A stretch of DNA of 15,000 nt from Trachelipus rathkii (GCA_015478945.1 JABUQX010007683.1:42501-57500); one strand, 5' to 3'; positions 1 to 9,495 are shown, counted from the first letter of the stretch. Notes: a model not told the origin generated them from the letters alone. Translations and numbers: made by a program.

Positions 1-159
1 CGAAACGAAAGCCAGCCTTACCCCCCCCCTCTGTACCATTAATGAGTAAAACTCGGCGCAGTCAAAAAATCCACCCTTACAGGCTTCACGGGACCGCGAC
101 GGACCCTTCACTATGGTAAATCGTCTGTGTAAGGGTTCATCCCTATTGACAGTTGGGCC

Positions 160-1960
160 ACAACCGTACCCCCTCACAAAACCCCGCCATTTCTTTCTTA
201 ATTATGCACCATTCTATTCTCGTTTCTTGCCAAACTTCAATTTCTCTCTCAGACATTCGTTTACTGACTCAATCAGTTTTCTTCGATCACCCAGCGGTCG
301 GTTTTCAACACCACTCGCATAATACATCGTGCTTAAAAACCGACTATCATTCATCCTTGTCACATGACCAAACATCTCAACATACTTTCATTTATTTTCT
401 CGTTTACTCTTCTTCACACCACACAACTCTCTAATTATGTTCATTCCTCATTTTATCATTCTTTTCACACCTAGCATGCCCTAAGATTGTCCATCTGAAC
501 ACATTGACACTGATAGATTTATACTTCTTATTCCAAGCCATAGCTCACTCGTATACAATAACACAAGGTTAACAAACTACCGTCATGCAGACCGCTTAGC
601 GCACTCAAGACTAGTCCTTTTACATTCACAAACGATTTAATTGCACAGCCACTTCCTGCCATCGCAACTGCGACTAAACTCTGCATCATCTTCCCTTTTC
701 ATCCAACATATACCTAAATATTTAACTTCAGACACTTGTTCCAGCTGCTCCCATTACATAACTTCACCACTGAGGATTGTCCTCATCCAACCTACCTAAC
801 TCTTTGTCTACGGTTTTACTTTCAAAAAACCCCTCCCTTTACACACACCGACCAAATCTCTCTACCAATCCTCCTCTCAATTCGCCACACAAACCAAATC
901 ATTCCGCCATATAATAGGGTAGGCACCCTTACTCATCTCCATCATTCTCTAACACATTTCCTGTCACGCGCCAACTTCAATTCTTTCATTACCCACCCAT
1001 ATACAAATTGAATAACCAAGGAGACATAACACAACCCTGCCCACTCCGCTATTAATTACTAAACAATCACTTTTGACACCATTTATTCTTACACACGCCT
1101 CACTATCGGCTCATACATATTTATGATTCCATTCGAGAAGCCTAGATCACCACACTATGATATCACTAAACACCTGCCAATAGGACCTTTTCCCTATTAA
1201 CCCTATCATACCCCTGTTGCAATCCATAAAACCTAAATTACAATTTATTCTCCTCTCCTCATTTTCTCTATCATGTTCAATGTTAAAGATTTTGTCCCAC
1301 ATCGCCTCTACTTTAGCTTCGTAAACGGCACTTGTTTCTTCCCAATCAGTCCTCAGTCACTCGTCCGCTCGACTGTCTTCGACCAAAATACCAGATATAT
1401 CTTCCCTACAACACTCAATAAAACTAAATTCCTATAATTTCTACAGTTCCCTTTATCTCCTTACCCTAATATATAAGGGTTACTGTTACTGCTTTCCTCA
1501 ATCCCTTTGGAACTATACCCTTCATAAACGCTTTGATTACACAACTTCAACGATACAACAATCACATTCTTGCATCCGTTCTTCGATCATTTCACCAGCT
1601 AATTTCATTCTGGGTGATCCTACAGATTTACCATTCTTTCAACTTTCTCACGCTACCCATTTCCTCCTCTCTACCTAATACCTCATCCCCAAAATACCTA
1701 TTCCTTCTTTTACCATCAAACCCACACCAGTCCATGTATCACCTTCTTCATTTTACTGCCGAATATTTAAAGATACTCGAAATGTATGACGTCATTCTGC
1801 ACACAAAAACATTTCGTCAGCTACAAAAAACACCATCCCTATTTTCATTATTCTAGCAGGTTACCCCTTAATTTAATTCTTACCTTTCGCGCTTCTTCAG
1901 AAGAGCTTCCTATTCCTTGTATGTCCCCATTCATCCTTCTTCCAAAACTGTCATTTACCT
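160..1960 (-). pseudogene. Copy A reverse transcriptase and C-terminal remnant
   Basis: This is the decayed RT half of copy A. RT motif A is recognisable at 1198-1233 (antisense of a GFMDLQQ-type stretch). The motif C YADD site at about 899-913 carries two extra bases (an extra G and an extra A), so the tetrapeptide is broken. The C-terminal motif that reads WFGHVER in copy C lies at about 355-390, partly degraded. No open frame longer than about 100 codons on either strand follows the RT frame. The overlapping plus-strand open frames are antisense shadows. The function when intact would be target-primed reverse transcription of the element RNA at a nicked genomic site. Confidence 0.75.
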
Positions 1961-2099
1961 TCTTCTATTTTCTCTTTACGTAATGCATCTTTTAGCATTC
2001 CTTTTTTTCCTCCTTATATAATTCCAAGCATTTTCTTTTGGAAACGACTCGTTTATTGCTTTTAGATACATTCAACACACTTCTTTTACTTTTAACCGC

Positions 2100-2667
2100 T
2101 TGATCACCTCTTCATTTCCACCATTCAACTGTTAAATTCTTACTTCCTACTTTTAGCACCACCCACAGACTTCTTTGGCCACGGGCTAAAAATTGCTTCC
2201 TTTCATTTGCTATCAGATTTATTTAGTTTCAACTTGTCACATTCACTTGATTTACTTGCGAGCGTTCTTACATACTTATCCTTATACCTTGTTCACTAAA
2301 CGTCTCACTCTTAATATTACCACTTCCTTCGCGTATCACCTTCCTTTCCATCCAAGTCCCCACTAACTTAATTTTACATTAGACAACATAATGATCCGTA
2401 ATCCCATTCCTAAACCATCATGATTTAACATCTAACACTTACTTCAACATCTCCTCCTTCACGAACACAGAAATCAATCATACTTTTCACTGCGATACCA
2501 TCTCTACCTAGGTTACGACCAACTTCTAGTATACTTATGGGATACTCTTGTGTTTAAGGAAAGTATTACTTACACACATATCTCCCTCCTCACAGAAATC
2601 CCTTCCTACCAATCTCATTTTCTCCTGACACCCAAAACCACCTGTTATCATTCTTTTTTTGATATTA
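2100..2667 (-). pseudogene. Copy A endonuclease C-terminal remnant
   Basis: The minus strand at 2380-2402 encodes an ITDHYVV-type stretch after one missing base. This corresponds to the conserved S/T-D-H catalytic histidine motif near the end of AP-type (exonuclease-endonuclease-phosphatase) LINE endonucleases. Upstream at 2480-2660 are remnants resembling GRDG, SMIDF and VSGENE segments of the same domain. The piece is cut at 2667 by (TA)n, so the N-terminal catalytic residues are absent. Copy B lacks the region that carries the histidine motif here, so A and B are complementary fragments of the domain. Confidence 0.65.
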
Positions 2668-2668
2668 G

Positions 2669-2704
<36 letters not shown>

Positions 2705-2759
2705 ATTATATATTATTATATATATTATATATAATATATATATATATATTATATATATT
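2668..2759. repeat. (TA)n microsatellite at the 5' edge of LINE copy A
   Basis: Nearly pure alternating TA with occasional phase slips (TATTATA). It abuts the truncated 5' end of copy A. Confidence 0.95.
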
Positions 2760-3041
2760 TACAAATTGTATATATAAAATCCGTATTAATAGATCAATAT
2801 TTAGGCCTAGAAGGGGTATTTGTACTACTGTATAATTAAAACAATCTTTAGTATACATAAAAAGAGGTATTTAAAAAAAAACAAAAAAAAACATTTTGTT
2901 AAAAAAAAACGTGGTTTTTTTTCAAAAAAAAAAAACAAATTAAAAAACCGTTTTTTGTCACAACCGCCTATATATATATATATATGCGCTGATTTACCGC
3001 GAAGAATAGCTTAAGTTAAAATTCCTTTTATTCAGAAAGGC
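2760..3041. repeat. AT-rich spacer with long A and T homopolymers and A-C-G-T palindromes
   Basis: No gene is visible. From 2870 to 2958 the sequence is made of A8-A12 and T6-T8 runs. Two near-palindromes of the form An-C-(N)-G-Tn lie at 2899-2923 and 2941-2957. The same motif type recurs at 14457-14490. A short TA tract follows at 2969-2985. Confidence 0.7.
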
Positions 3042-3079
3042 ATATATATATATACTATATACTATATATATAATATATT

Positions 3080-3131
<52 letters not shown>

Positions 3132-3132
3132 T

Positions 3133-3164
<32 letters not shown>

Positions 3165-3169
3165 TATAT
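3042..3169. repeat. (TA)n microsatellite
   Basis: About 128 bp of alternating TA with interruptions such as TACTATATAC and TTCTATATT. It directly precedes the hAT-type terminus at 3170. Confidence 0.95.
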
Positions 3170-3222
3170 CAGTGGCGGCTCTCTTGAACCGAAAACATGG
3201 GGAGGCACCTATCAATTTATAG
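3170..3222 (+). mobile_element. Terminal fragment of a hAT-type DNA transposon
   Basis: The sequence opens with CAGTGGCGGCTC and continues to ATGGGGAGGCACC. This is a recognisable form of a terminal inverted repeat used by one hAT superfamily group, whose ends read CAGTGGCGGCTCGTG followed by a GGGGAGGC block. Only about 50 bp is present before (TA)n resumes, so this is a relic without transposase. The target-site duplication cannot be assessed because the flank is TA repeat. The assignment comes from remembered family consensus and is moderate. Confidence 0.5.
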
Positions 3223-3236
3223 TATTATATATATAT

Positions 3237-3268
<32 letters not shown>

Positions 3269-3296
3269 ATATATAATATAATATATATATATATAT
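3223..3296. repeat. (TA)n microsatellite
   Basis: Alternating TA continuing from the end of the hAT-type fragment to the start of the non-repetitive AT-rich region. Confidence 0.9.
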
Positions 3297-4225
3297 CTAT
3301 GCACTAGGCTTAAGTCTATTCAATAGGTTATGAAACTAGCCAAATCGAACTATCTAAACTATAAATTAATTATATGAGCTGAAAGGATACCTTGTCTATA
3401 ATCTTACAACATACAAATCATTCATCTAAGGTAACTGTGGCTAGATTAAATTAAATCAATTTTCTATACCAAATGGAACACTTCTTATTCCTACTTTATT
3501 GAAATTATAAAGACAAAATATACTGAAATGTATTAAAGCGCCAAGAAGACAGTAAAACATTAATAGTATAAAGACAGTAAAAAGACACATGGATATGTTG
3601 AGACTGTCCCAATCAATTACAGTAACATGCTCATGCAAAACCCATACAGCACTATTGGGCTCATAAATATCTTAGGTACATAGTATAAACTATAAACTAC
3701 CTAGGCTACTACCAAAAGCAAAAACTATAGTTAAGGTACATACTACATTTTTTTGCTTTTATATACCAAAAAATTATAAAAATATAAAATAATTTTTATT
3801 ATAAAAAGAAATATCTATAGACTTACCCTGTTCATGAAGATAGACAACCAAAGATTGTTGATGCATTTATGATATTGATAAGTCAGTATCAAATTTGGTA
3901 ATTGTGCAGTTTCTGTTGATAGCTTGGCATTTAATTATTATTTGCAATATAAACTGTAAATGTTTTAATGTTGTAGAAACCTTAAAATAGGAGCAGGTAA
4001 AGTAAATTCAGTAAAGTTTGTTATGTGGGTGATATTTCAGGTAGACATGCTCGAAGTGTGGTGTTAATTGGGTATGTGGAAATCATTCTTTGGGTTAATT
4101 GGGTATGAATGTGTTTAATATTTGGGAATGTCTGGTGGAAAGGTGTTGTATATGTCAGAATAGTACAACTCTGGTATAATTTTCTTCCTTCCTTTTTTTT
4201 TTGATTCGGCATAAAAAAAACATAT
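3297..4225. other. AT-rich non-coding DNA with no recognisable gene
   Basis: No coding frame here resembles a known family. One 60-codon minus-strand frame at 3456-3638 is hydrophobic in its middle but shows no homology I recognise. A T/A-rich stretch lies at 3747-3810. This is probably intergenic, upstream of RRP41. Confidence 0.6.
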
Positions 4226-4336
4226 AAGAAACCAGTCTTATATACAAGACAGCAAAAATTTTGTCCCCCAGTGTATTATAATAATAATAATAATACTGGG
4301 GAGCAAAATTTTTTTTTTGTGTATAAGACTTTTCTT
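4226..4336. repeat. Imperfect inverted repeat with a (TAA)n loop
   Basis: The left arm 4226-4275 (AAGAAACCAGTCTTATA through CCCCCAGTGTA) is the imperfect reverse complement of the right arm 4294-4336 (TACTGGGGAGC through ATAAGACTTTTCTT). The arms are separated by a (TAA)n tract at about 4275-4294. Transcribed, it would form a long hairpin. It looks like a short non-autonomous transposon or the end of one. No transposase is nearby. Confidence 0.7.
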
Positions 4337-4675
4337 AAAATATTTTTTTTTGCACTGAATCCAAAAATTATATTGGTATTTGTCTATAAGGTCCAGTTTT
4401 TGCAGCATTCACATGAAAATATTAAAAAATGCAGAAATTTTTTTTTTACATTTCATAAATAAAAAACTGCAATATCTTTATTATATGGCCTATCATTACG
4501 AAATTTTCAGAGCATATATAGCTATTTGGGCAAGATGCACTTATTTTATGTAGATTATCTATTTGTGTACCCAACCATTTTGTTTGTTCACAGGAAAAAT
4601 CATTTTTTTATGAAATTTTTTTCATGTTTACATGTGAATAGTGTCGAAACTGAACCTCATAGACAAAAACAAAAT
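4337..4675. other. AT-rich sequence between related repeat copies, no gene
   Basis: Contains T9 and A-rich homopolymers and no protein-like frame. It may be the interior of a roughly 500-bp dispersed repeat bounded by the related arms at 4226 and 4676. Confidence 0.45.
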
Positions 4676-4730
4676 ACATAAGAAACCAGTGTTGAATCGT
4701 AGACAACAGAAATTTGTTCCCGAGTGTATA
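4676..4730 (+). repeat. Second copy of the 4226 repeat arm, direct orientation
   Basis: ACATAAGAAACCAGT at 4676 repeats the arm seen from about 4221. The shared blocks continue: AGACA, CAGAAATTTGT and CCCGAGTGTAT line up with AAGACAGC, AAAAATTTTGTCCCCC and AGTGTAT. The two copies are about 455 bp apart and clearly diverged. Confidence 0.7.
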
Positions 4731-5983
4731 AGTAATTATTTATACTTATCCTGTTTATGACAGGATGATGAAGATTATGCTTGCTTGATAATATTTAGAA
4801 GCTGAGTTAAATAAATAAAAATTTATACACCACCATGCTGAGCAACAATTTATAATTAAATATTTGAGCTCTGAGAAAGGCAAAACAGAAATTGATAGCT
4901 CTTTTATAGATATTGCATAAGGAAAATAATTACAAACAAATATAATAAACTGTAGCTTACATTATTCATTCCTTTTACCTAAGAAATATAGTTTATTAAA
5001 AATAAAAATTTATTTAATAAAAATTAAATAAAAAAAAATTAGCAATGATTCATTTTAATTTCAGTAAATTATCTCAGAAATTATATCAAATTAGATAAAT
5101 GAATTCGCAAATAATAACAAACTTTAATAATTTTCTGTAATTAAAGAATATTGATTTAAATCTTAAGAAAACTTTTTATCAGTTTTATTATTAAGATAGG
5201 ATCTCAGTTTTTTTATATTTTTTATCACATTCGATATTGGTAGTATATTAAGCGAAACTCTAGTATTATTCACTCACTCTCAGTTTCAGGAATTTTGATA
5301 TTCCATCAACCTTGTCCCAATGATTAGCCTGGTTTCACTTTCATAACTTAAAGTGCATTAAACTAGAGGTAAAGAATCATATCAAGGTCCTACTTTGGTG
5401 TGAACAGTATTGTAAATATCTGCAAAAAATGTATGTAGAACCTCTCTTGATACTCAAATGGTGGCCAAGCATCCAATAATAGGATGTGGAGCTTGGAAAT
5501 CATCACCTTTACTGGTTTTATCATTGAAGTTGTATGTTTTTCTTTGTTGGTGTCTGGAGCAATCATATGTGGTCTCAAAAATAGATGATAAACTGGAACA
5601 TTTTAATAAAAAAAACAATAGGATTGGAAATGAGAAATTTCCTCAAACCCCACATGAAATGAATTAAATATTTAATTTTTTCAATGGTTAAGTTAATTGT
5701 TTATGCAAGAAATTGTTAAGACTTAATCCATTTGGAACTCAAATTTGACTTAACTGTTTAATTATCAACAAAAATTATAAGAATTAACTACTGTGCTTAA
5801 GACTCAAGATTAAATTAATTAATATTTATGTTTTCCACAATGACTTCCCTTTAAGAAGATACCAGTTATAAAAATATGGGTATATTTACCTATGTATTTA
5901 AACACAGAGTAATTTTATTAGGCTAGTAACATGCCAAATTCCTTAAAAATTTCTACCATTAACAAAATATTTATTTTTTGCAG
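4731..5983. other. AT-rich region upstream of RRP41, presumably intergenic or first intron
   Basis: I see no recognisable gene. An A/T-only block lies around 4985-5040. From 5390 to 5667 several overlapping frames stay open on both strands for 60-70 codons, with somewhat higher complexity than the flanks, but none matches a family I know. The end, TTATTTTTTGCAG at 5971-5983, is a good splice acceptor, so part of this region may be a first intron of RRP41. Confidence 0.5.
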
Positions 5984-5984
5984 G
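5971..5984 (+). promoter_or_regulatory. Probable 3' splice acceptor opening the RRP41 5'UTR exon
   Basis: TTATTTTTTGCAG ending at 5983 is a pyrimidine tract followed by CAG and then G. The acceptor lies 108 bp before the RRP41 start codon. The intervening sequence has an in-frame stop at 6056-6058, so it would be untranslated. The upstream exon and the promoter are not identified. Confidence 0.45.
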
Positions 5985-6091
5985 TGAAAATGTGTTCAAT
6001 GATATAGTTCCTTAGTATCTGAATCATTAGAAAATTATATGATTAAATTTCCATTTAACTCTTCATTATATTAGTTTTTATTGTTACTGAA

Positions 6092-6253
6092 ATGGAAGTA
6101 GTCTCTCCTGAAGGATTAAGACAGGATGGAAGAACAGTCAGCTGTCTTCGAAAAATCAGTTGCAGACTGGGACTCTATGACCAACCCAATGGTAGTTCTT
6201 ATATTGAAATGGGAAATACTAAAATCTTAGCTGCTGTTTATGGTCCTCATGAG
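6092..6253 (+). CDS. EXOSC4: Exosome complex component RRP41, coding exon 1
   Basis: RRP41 (EXOSC4) is an RNase PH-fold subunit of the six-member ring of the eukaryotic RNA exosome. It pairs with RRP45 and lines the RNA channel in nucleus and cytoplasm. Exon 1 encodes 54 residues starting MEVVSPEGLRQDGR, then LRKISCRLG, GSSYIEMGNTK and AAVYGPHE. These match the family's N-terminal signature (G-x-R-x-DGR, GSAYIE-GNTK, VYGPHE). The start ATG at 6092 has a strong context (GAAATGG), and an in-frame TAA at 6056-6058 excludes an earlier start. The exon ends at GAG followed by the donor GTTAGT at 6254, phase 0. Its codons are clean. It continues in exon 2 at 7182. In eukaryotes this subunit is generally catalytically inactive and structural. 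Confidence 0.93.
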
Positions 6254-7181
6254 GTTAGTTAAATCACATATTAATATTAGAATCTATAGTATTAAATATC
6301 TATTTTTTAGTAAATTTATTTTTTTGAAACTAAATCCATGTATTTAATATGATTTTAAAAAAGTTTTAACCCCCTTTATCTTAGTGAGTAAATAGGATTG
6401 TTTATTACAATATGCAGCAAGGATCGTCATTATTTAAATCTTTTGCAGATTTTCATTTTCTATGATAATGTTTATTTAATATATAAATTATATCAAATAG
6501 GTTTTTATTTGTTATAAATAACTGGATAGGGAAGACATGTTTTGCATGGTGATCCATCTTAATACTTGATGGCTAGTATGGTTATGCAGACTTTTTAACT
6601 ACCCTCATTTTCAAGTGGTTGTTCAAGGACATCATCTTTTCTCCTAATTTTAGTCATTCTTTAACACAATAACAAGTGGCATTAATTTATAATTTTCAAT
6701 TTTAATATATGTTCAGAGCAAGTTTTAATGACTAAATGTATTATTCTTTAGCTATATATTCATTTAATAGGCTTGAATGATTTTAATTAACCAAGAATTT
6801 TAAAAGGTTCTGTTGCTGTTAAGCTAAAAATTTACGGTACTTTTATATGATGGGAGTAGCCATTGGGACTTATAGAAAAATTTGCCAGTATTGGTTGTAA
6901 TAATGGAAAATTATAACATTAGATGTAGGTACTGATAAGTGTTTGCGTTTACATTGGTTGCAATTAATGACTGAAAATGATAATGGTATTTTTTTAAGTA
7001 TATAATTCAATATCAATATTTATAAATCATTTCTAATTATTTTAGTGCCGTAATAGCTTCTTTTTGAAAAGTCAGAAGAAATTTATTGTTAAAAATGTTT
7101 AATGTATAATATATTGAAGTACATTGAATTTAGTTGTTTCAATCAACTTTTGATATAATATTTTGTTTTTGTTTTTTTTAG
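6254..7181 (+). other. RRP41 intron 1 (928 bp)
   Basis: It has a canonical donor GTTAGT at 6254 and an acceptor TTTTGTTTTTGTTTTTTTTAG ending at 7181, with a long T-rich tract. The reading frame passes from GPHE to VKNQSR in phase 0, as expected from homologues. No repeat or gene is seen inside, only AT-rich sequence. Confidence 0.85.
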
Positions 7182-7386
7182 GTAAAAAATCAAAGCAGGC
7201 ATGCAGTTGTGGATGAGTCTTCATTCAGTGTGAAATTTAGTGCGAATTTGCGCTTCTCAAGGGAAAGAATCAAACGCCTCGTGATCAAAGAAACAAGAGG
7301 CAATGAGTCACCACATCGCAAGTGTATTTGAAGGCAGCTTAATAAGGAAAGCCAAATACCTGGTCCAAATTGCATTTTACATACAG
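7182..7386 (+). CDS. EXOSC4: Exosome complex component RRP41, coding exon 2, with two apparent 1-base losses
   Basis: The frame entering from exon 1 reads VKNQSRHAVVDESSF, then FSANLRFSRERIKR. This matches the RRP41 segment around DRA-V-YS-ATFS-GERKRR. After CGC at 7277 homology moves to the +2-shifted frame (PRDQRNK), then again to the frame from 7303 (MSHHIASVFEGSLI to FYIQVL), which matches the EMS-HL--FEAA--------IDIYVQVL part. The exon is 205 bp. Aligned ungapped against my recollection of human EXOSC4 it should be 69 codons, 207 bp. The two missing bases fall in short C and G runs near 7277 and 7295. The first frame otherwise stops at TGA about 7348. Exon end: CAG at 7384-7386 followed by donor-like GTATTGAG. 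Whether the losses are real or assembly error cannot be settled here. The rest of the gene is not seen in the window. Confidence 0.85.
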
Positions 7387-7406
7387 GTATTGAGTATGAT
7401 ACACAA

Positions 7407-7429
7407 ATATATATATATAGGTATATATA

Positions 7430-7503
<74 letters not shown>

Positions 7504-7562
7504 ATATACTATATATTATATATATATTATATATTATATATATATATATATATATAAATATA
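7407..7562. repeat. (TA)n microsatellite between RRP41 exon 2 and LINE copy B
   Basis: About 155 bp of alternating TA with phase slips, starting about 20 bp after the putative exon 2 donor. It meets the 3' tail of copy B. Open frames running into it encode only Tyr/Ile repeats and are not genes. Confidence 0.95.
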
Positions 7563-7588
7563 TTATTCTTTCTTTCTTTTCTTTAATC
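7563..7588. repeat. TTTC-rich simple repeat at the 3' end of copy B
   Basis: CTTTCTTTCTTTTCTTT is antisense to a GAAA-type tail after AAGATTA. Copy C ends with GATGATGATGAAGATTA at the same point, so the element appears to end in variable short simple repeats, not a long poly(A). Confidence 0.6.
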
Positions 7589-7959
7589 TTCCTTCTTATT
7601 TTCCCAAGAATGGGGGAGTAAGGGTGCCGTGATGAAGCATCGGGTAAAGAAAAGCAGTAAGAAAGAATGAATAAGTTCGAAAAGAAGGCCACCTTACCGC
7701 CCTCTCAGTACCATTAATTAGTGAGAACTCATCGCCGTCAGAAAATCCACCCTAAAGCTTCATGGGACAGCAATGGACCCCTCACTATGGTAGATCGTCA
7801 ATGTTAAGGGTTCATCCTGGCCCAGATGGGCCACAACCATAACCCCCTCACAATCCCGCCATTCACTCCCTGTTATACACCTTTCTTCTCGCCTCTACCA
7901 AACTCGCATTTCTCTCCTTCAAACATTCGTTTACTGACTCATCCACTTTTTCTTTCGTC

Positions 7960-9495
7960 TCCCAGCCGGTCGGTTTCCCAACACACTCGCCACTATACAT
8001 CCGCTTAACCAACCGATATCATCCATCCTTTCCATGACCAAACCATCTCAACATACTTTCATTTATATTCTCTCTTATTTACCCTTTCTTCACACCACAG
8101 CAACTCTCAAATAAGTTCATTCCTCATTTTATCATTCTTCTCCACACCTAGCACACCCCTCAGATTGTCCATCTGAACACAATTGAACTTTAGATCTATA
8201 CTTCTATATATATATATATAACTATACATTAACACAACAGGTAACAACATACCTCATGTTAAGACTAAGCACACTCAAGAACTTAGTCCCTTTACATTCC
8301 CAACGATTTAATTGCACCAGCCACCTTCCTGCCATTCACAACTTTCCCCTACTACACTCTGCATCGTCCGTTTCCCTTCTCATCTAACATATACCCTAGA
8401 ATATTTAAACTCAGATCACTTGTTCCAGTGCTTCACACATCTATCATAACTTCAAACACTGAGGAGTGTCCTCACTCAAACCAAACCTTACTCTTATCCA
8501 CGTTTACTTTTCAAAGCCCCTCCTTTTACACACCCTGCCAATATCTCTACCAATCCTCTTCAAACCTCTTCAGAATTCGCCACACAGAACCAATCATCCG
8601 CATATAATAGGTAGGGCAAAACCCTCCACTCATCTCCATCTTTCACCATTTCCTGCCATCGCCACCTCGAATTCTTTCCATAACCCCATCCATATACAAA
8701 TTGAAGTAACCAAGGAGACATAAACAACCCTGTCTACTCCGCTATTAATCCTAAAACCAATCACCATTGACACCATTTATTCTACACACGCTTCACTATC
8801 GTCAAACATAACTTTTGATTCCATTCAGAAGCCTACCACCAACACCATATATCACTAACACCTGCCATAAACCTTCCTATTAACTCTATCATACGCCTGT
8901 TGCAAATCCATAAAACCTAAATATAATTTATTCTTCTTCTCCCTCATTTTCTCAATCATTTGTTTTAATGTAAAGATTTGATCCACACATCCTCTTACCA
9001 CTCCTAAACGCACCTTGTTCTTCACCAATCAGTCCTTCAGTCACTCGAGCACTCTTTCAACCAAAAATACCAGCATATACCCTTTCCCTACAACACTCAG
9101 TAAACGTTATTTCCCTATAATTTCTACAGTTCCCCTTTTCTCTTACCTTTATATAAGGGTAAACTATTACAGCTCTCCTCCATCCCTTTGCTCCTCCAAT
9201 CCCTCTATAAACGCTTTATTACACAACTTCCAAATCCAAGCAATCACCATTCTCCGCTCCAGTTTCTTGATCATTCACCAGTACTTTCATCTATACCTGC
9301 AGTATTTACCATTCTTCAACTTTTTCCACTCTACCCAATTACCTCTCCTTACTAATAACCTCATCCCAAATACCTATTCCTTCTTGCAGAACATCAAAAC
9401 CCACACACATTCACTAATCACCTCTTCATTACTGTTAATATTGTGCAGATTTTTTGAAGTGTTCTTTCCACACTCCTCTCACACCCATTTCTCAG
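7960..9495 (-). pseudogene. Copy B reverse transcriptase and C-terminal remnant
   Basis: On the minus strand, RT motif A is well kept at 8877-8912 (GFMDLQQAYDRVNR, with the metal-binding Asp). Motif C YADD is intact at 8593-8604. The C-terminal block is damaged at 8205-8221, where a (TA)n tract replaces about 25 bases present in copies A, C and D (the stretch after ATGTATAGT). Indels break the frame repeatedly between motifs. Plus-strand open frames at 8466-8723 and 9015-9527 are antisense shadows rich in Ser, Pro, His and Thr. Confidence 0.8.
8205..8221. repeat. Short (TA)8 tract inside LINE copy B
   Basis: The (TA)n replaces unique LINE sequence found in copies A, C and D. It therefore arose after this copy, or its source, diverged. 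Confidence 0.75.

Larger units (their letters stand above)
1..2667 (-). mobile_element. RTE-like non-LTR retrotransposon (LINE), copy A, 5'-truncated
   Basis: This stretch is the reverse complement of the element also present as copies B, C and D. Reading from 2667 down it carries the C-terminal part of an AP-type endonuclease, a linker, a reverse transcriptase (RT) and the 3' untranslated tail. The 3' tail (1-170) matches copy B 7690-7860 block by block, for example ACCATTAAT, AAAATCCACCCT, CTCACTATGGTA and GGTTCATCC. The upstream end stops at a (TA)n tract at 2668, inside the endonuclease coding part. The left end is open at the window edge. Frames are broken by many one-base insertions and deletions, so it makes no protein as written. 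The RTE assignment is inferred from domain order and the C-terminal motif seen in copy C. Confidence 0.85.

Noticed and set aside
113..1983. Several plus-strand frames rich in Ser, Pro, His, Thr and Leu
   Set aside because: They are antisense to the minus-strand LINE copy A. The pyrimidine-rich composition is the complement of the Glu/Arg/Gly-rich RT.
2550..2777. Open frame running into (TA)n with Tyr/Ile repeats; the same at 7303-7557 and 11047-11304
   Set aside because: The length comes from stop-free TA reading. Only the first part of the 7303 frame (to about 7395) has meaning, as RRP41 exon 2.
2668..3296. Repeat blocks as a CRISPR array or centromeric satellite
   Set aside because: There are no regular repeat-spacer units and no higher-order period, only dinucleotide TA with slips.
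3456..3638. 60-codon minus-strand frame with a hydrophobic middle
   Set aside because: AT-rich DNA readily gives Phe/Leu/Ile runs. No homology, no splice support and no neighbours.
4021..4212. 63-codon minus-strand frame
   Set aside because: No recognisable motif. It is in AT-rich intergenic sequence next to a repeat.
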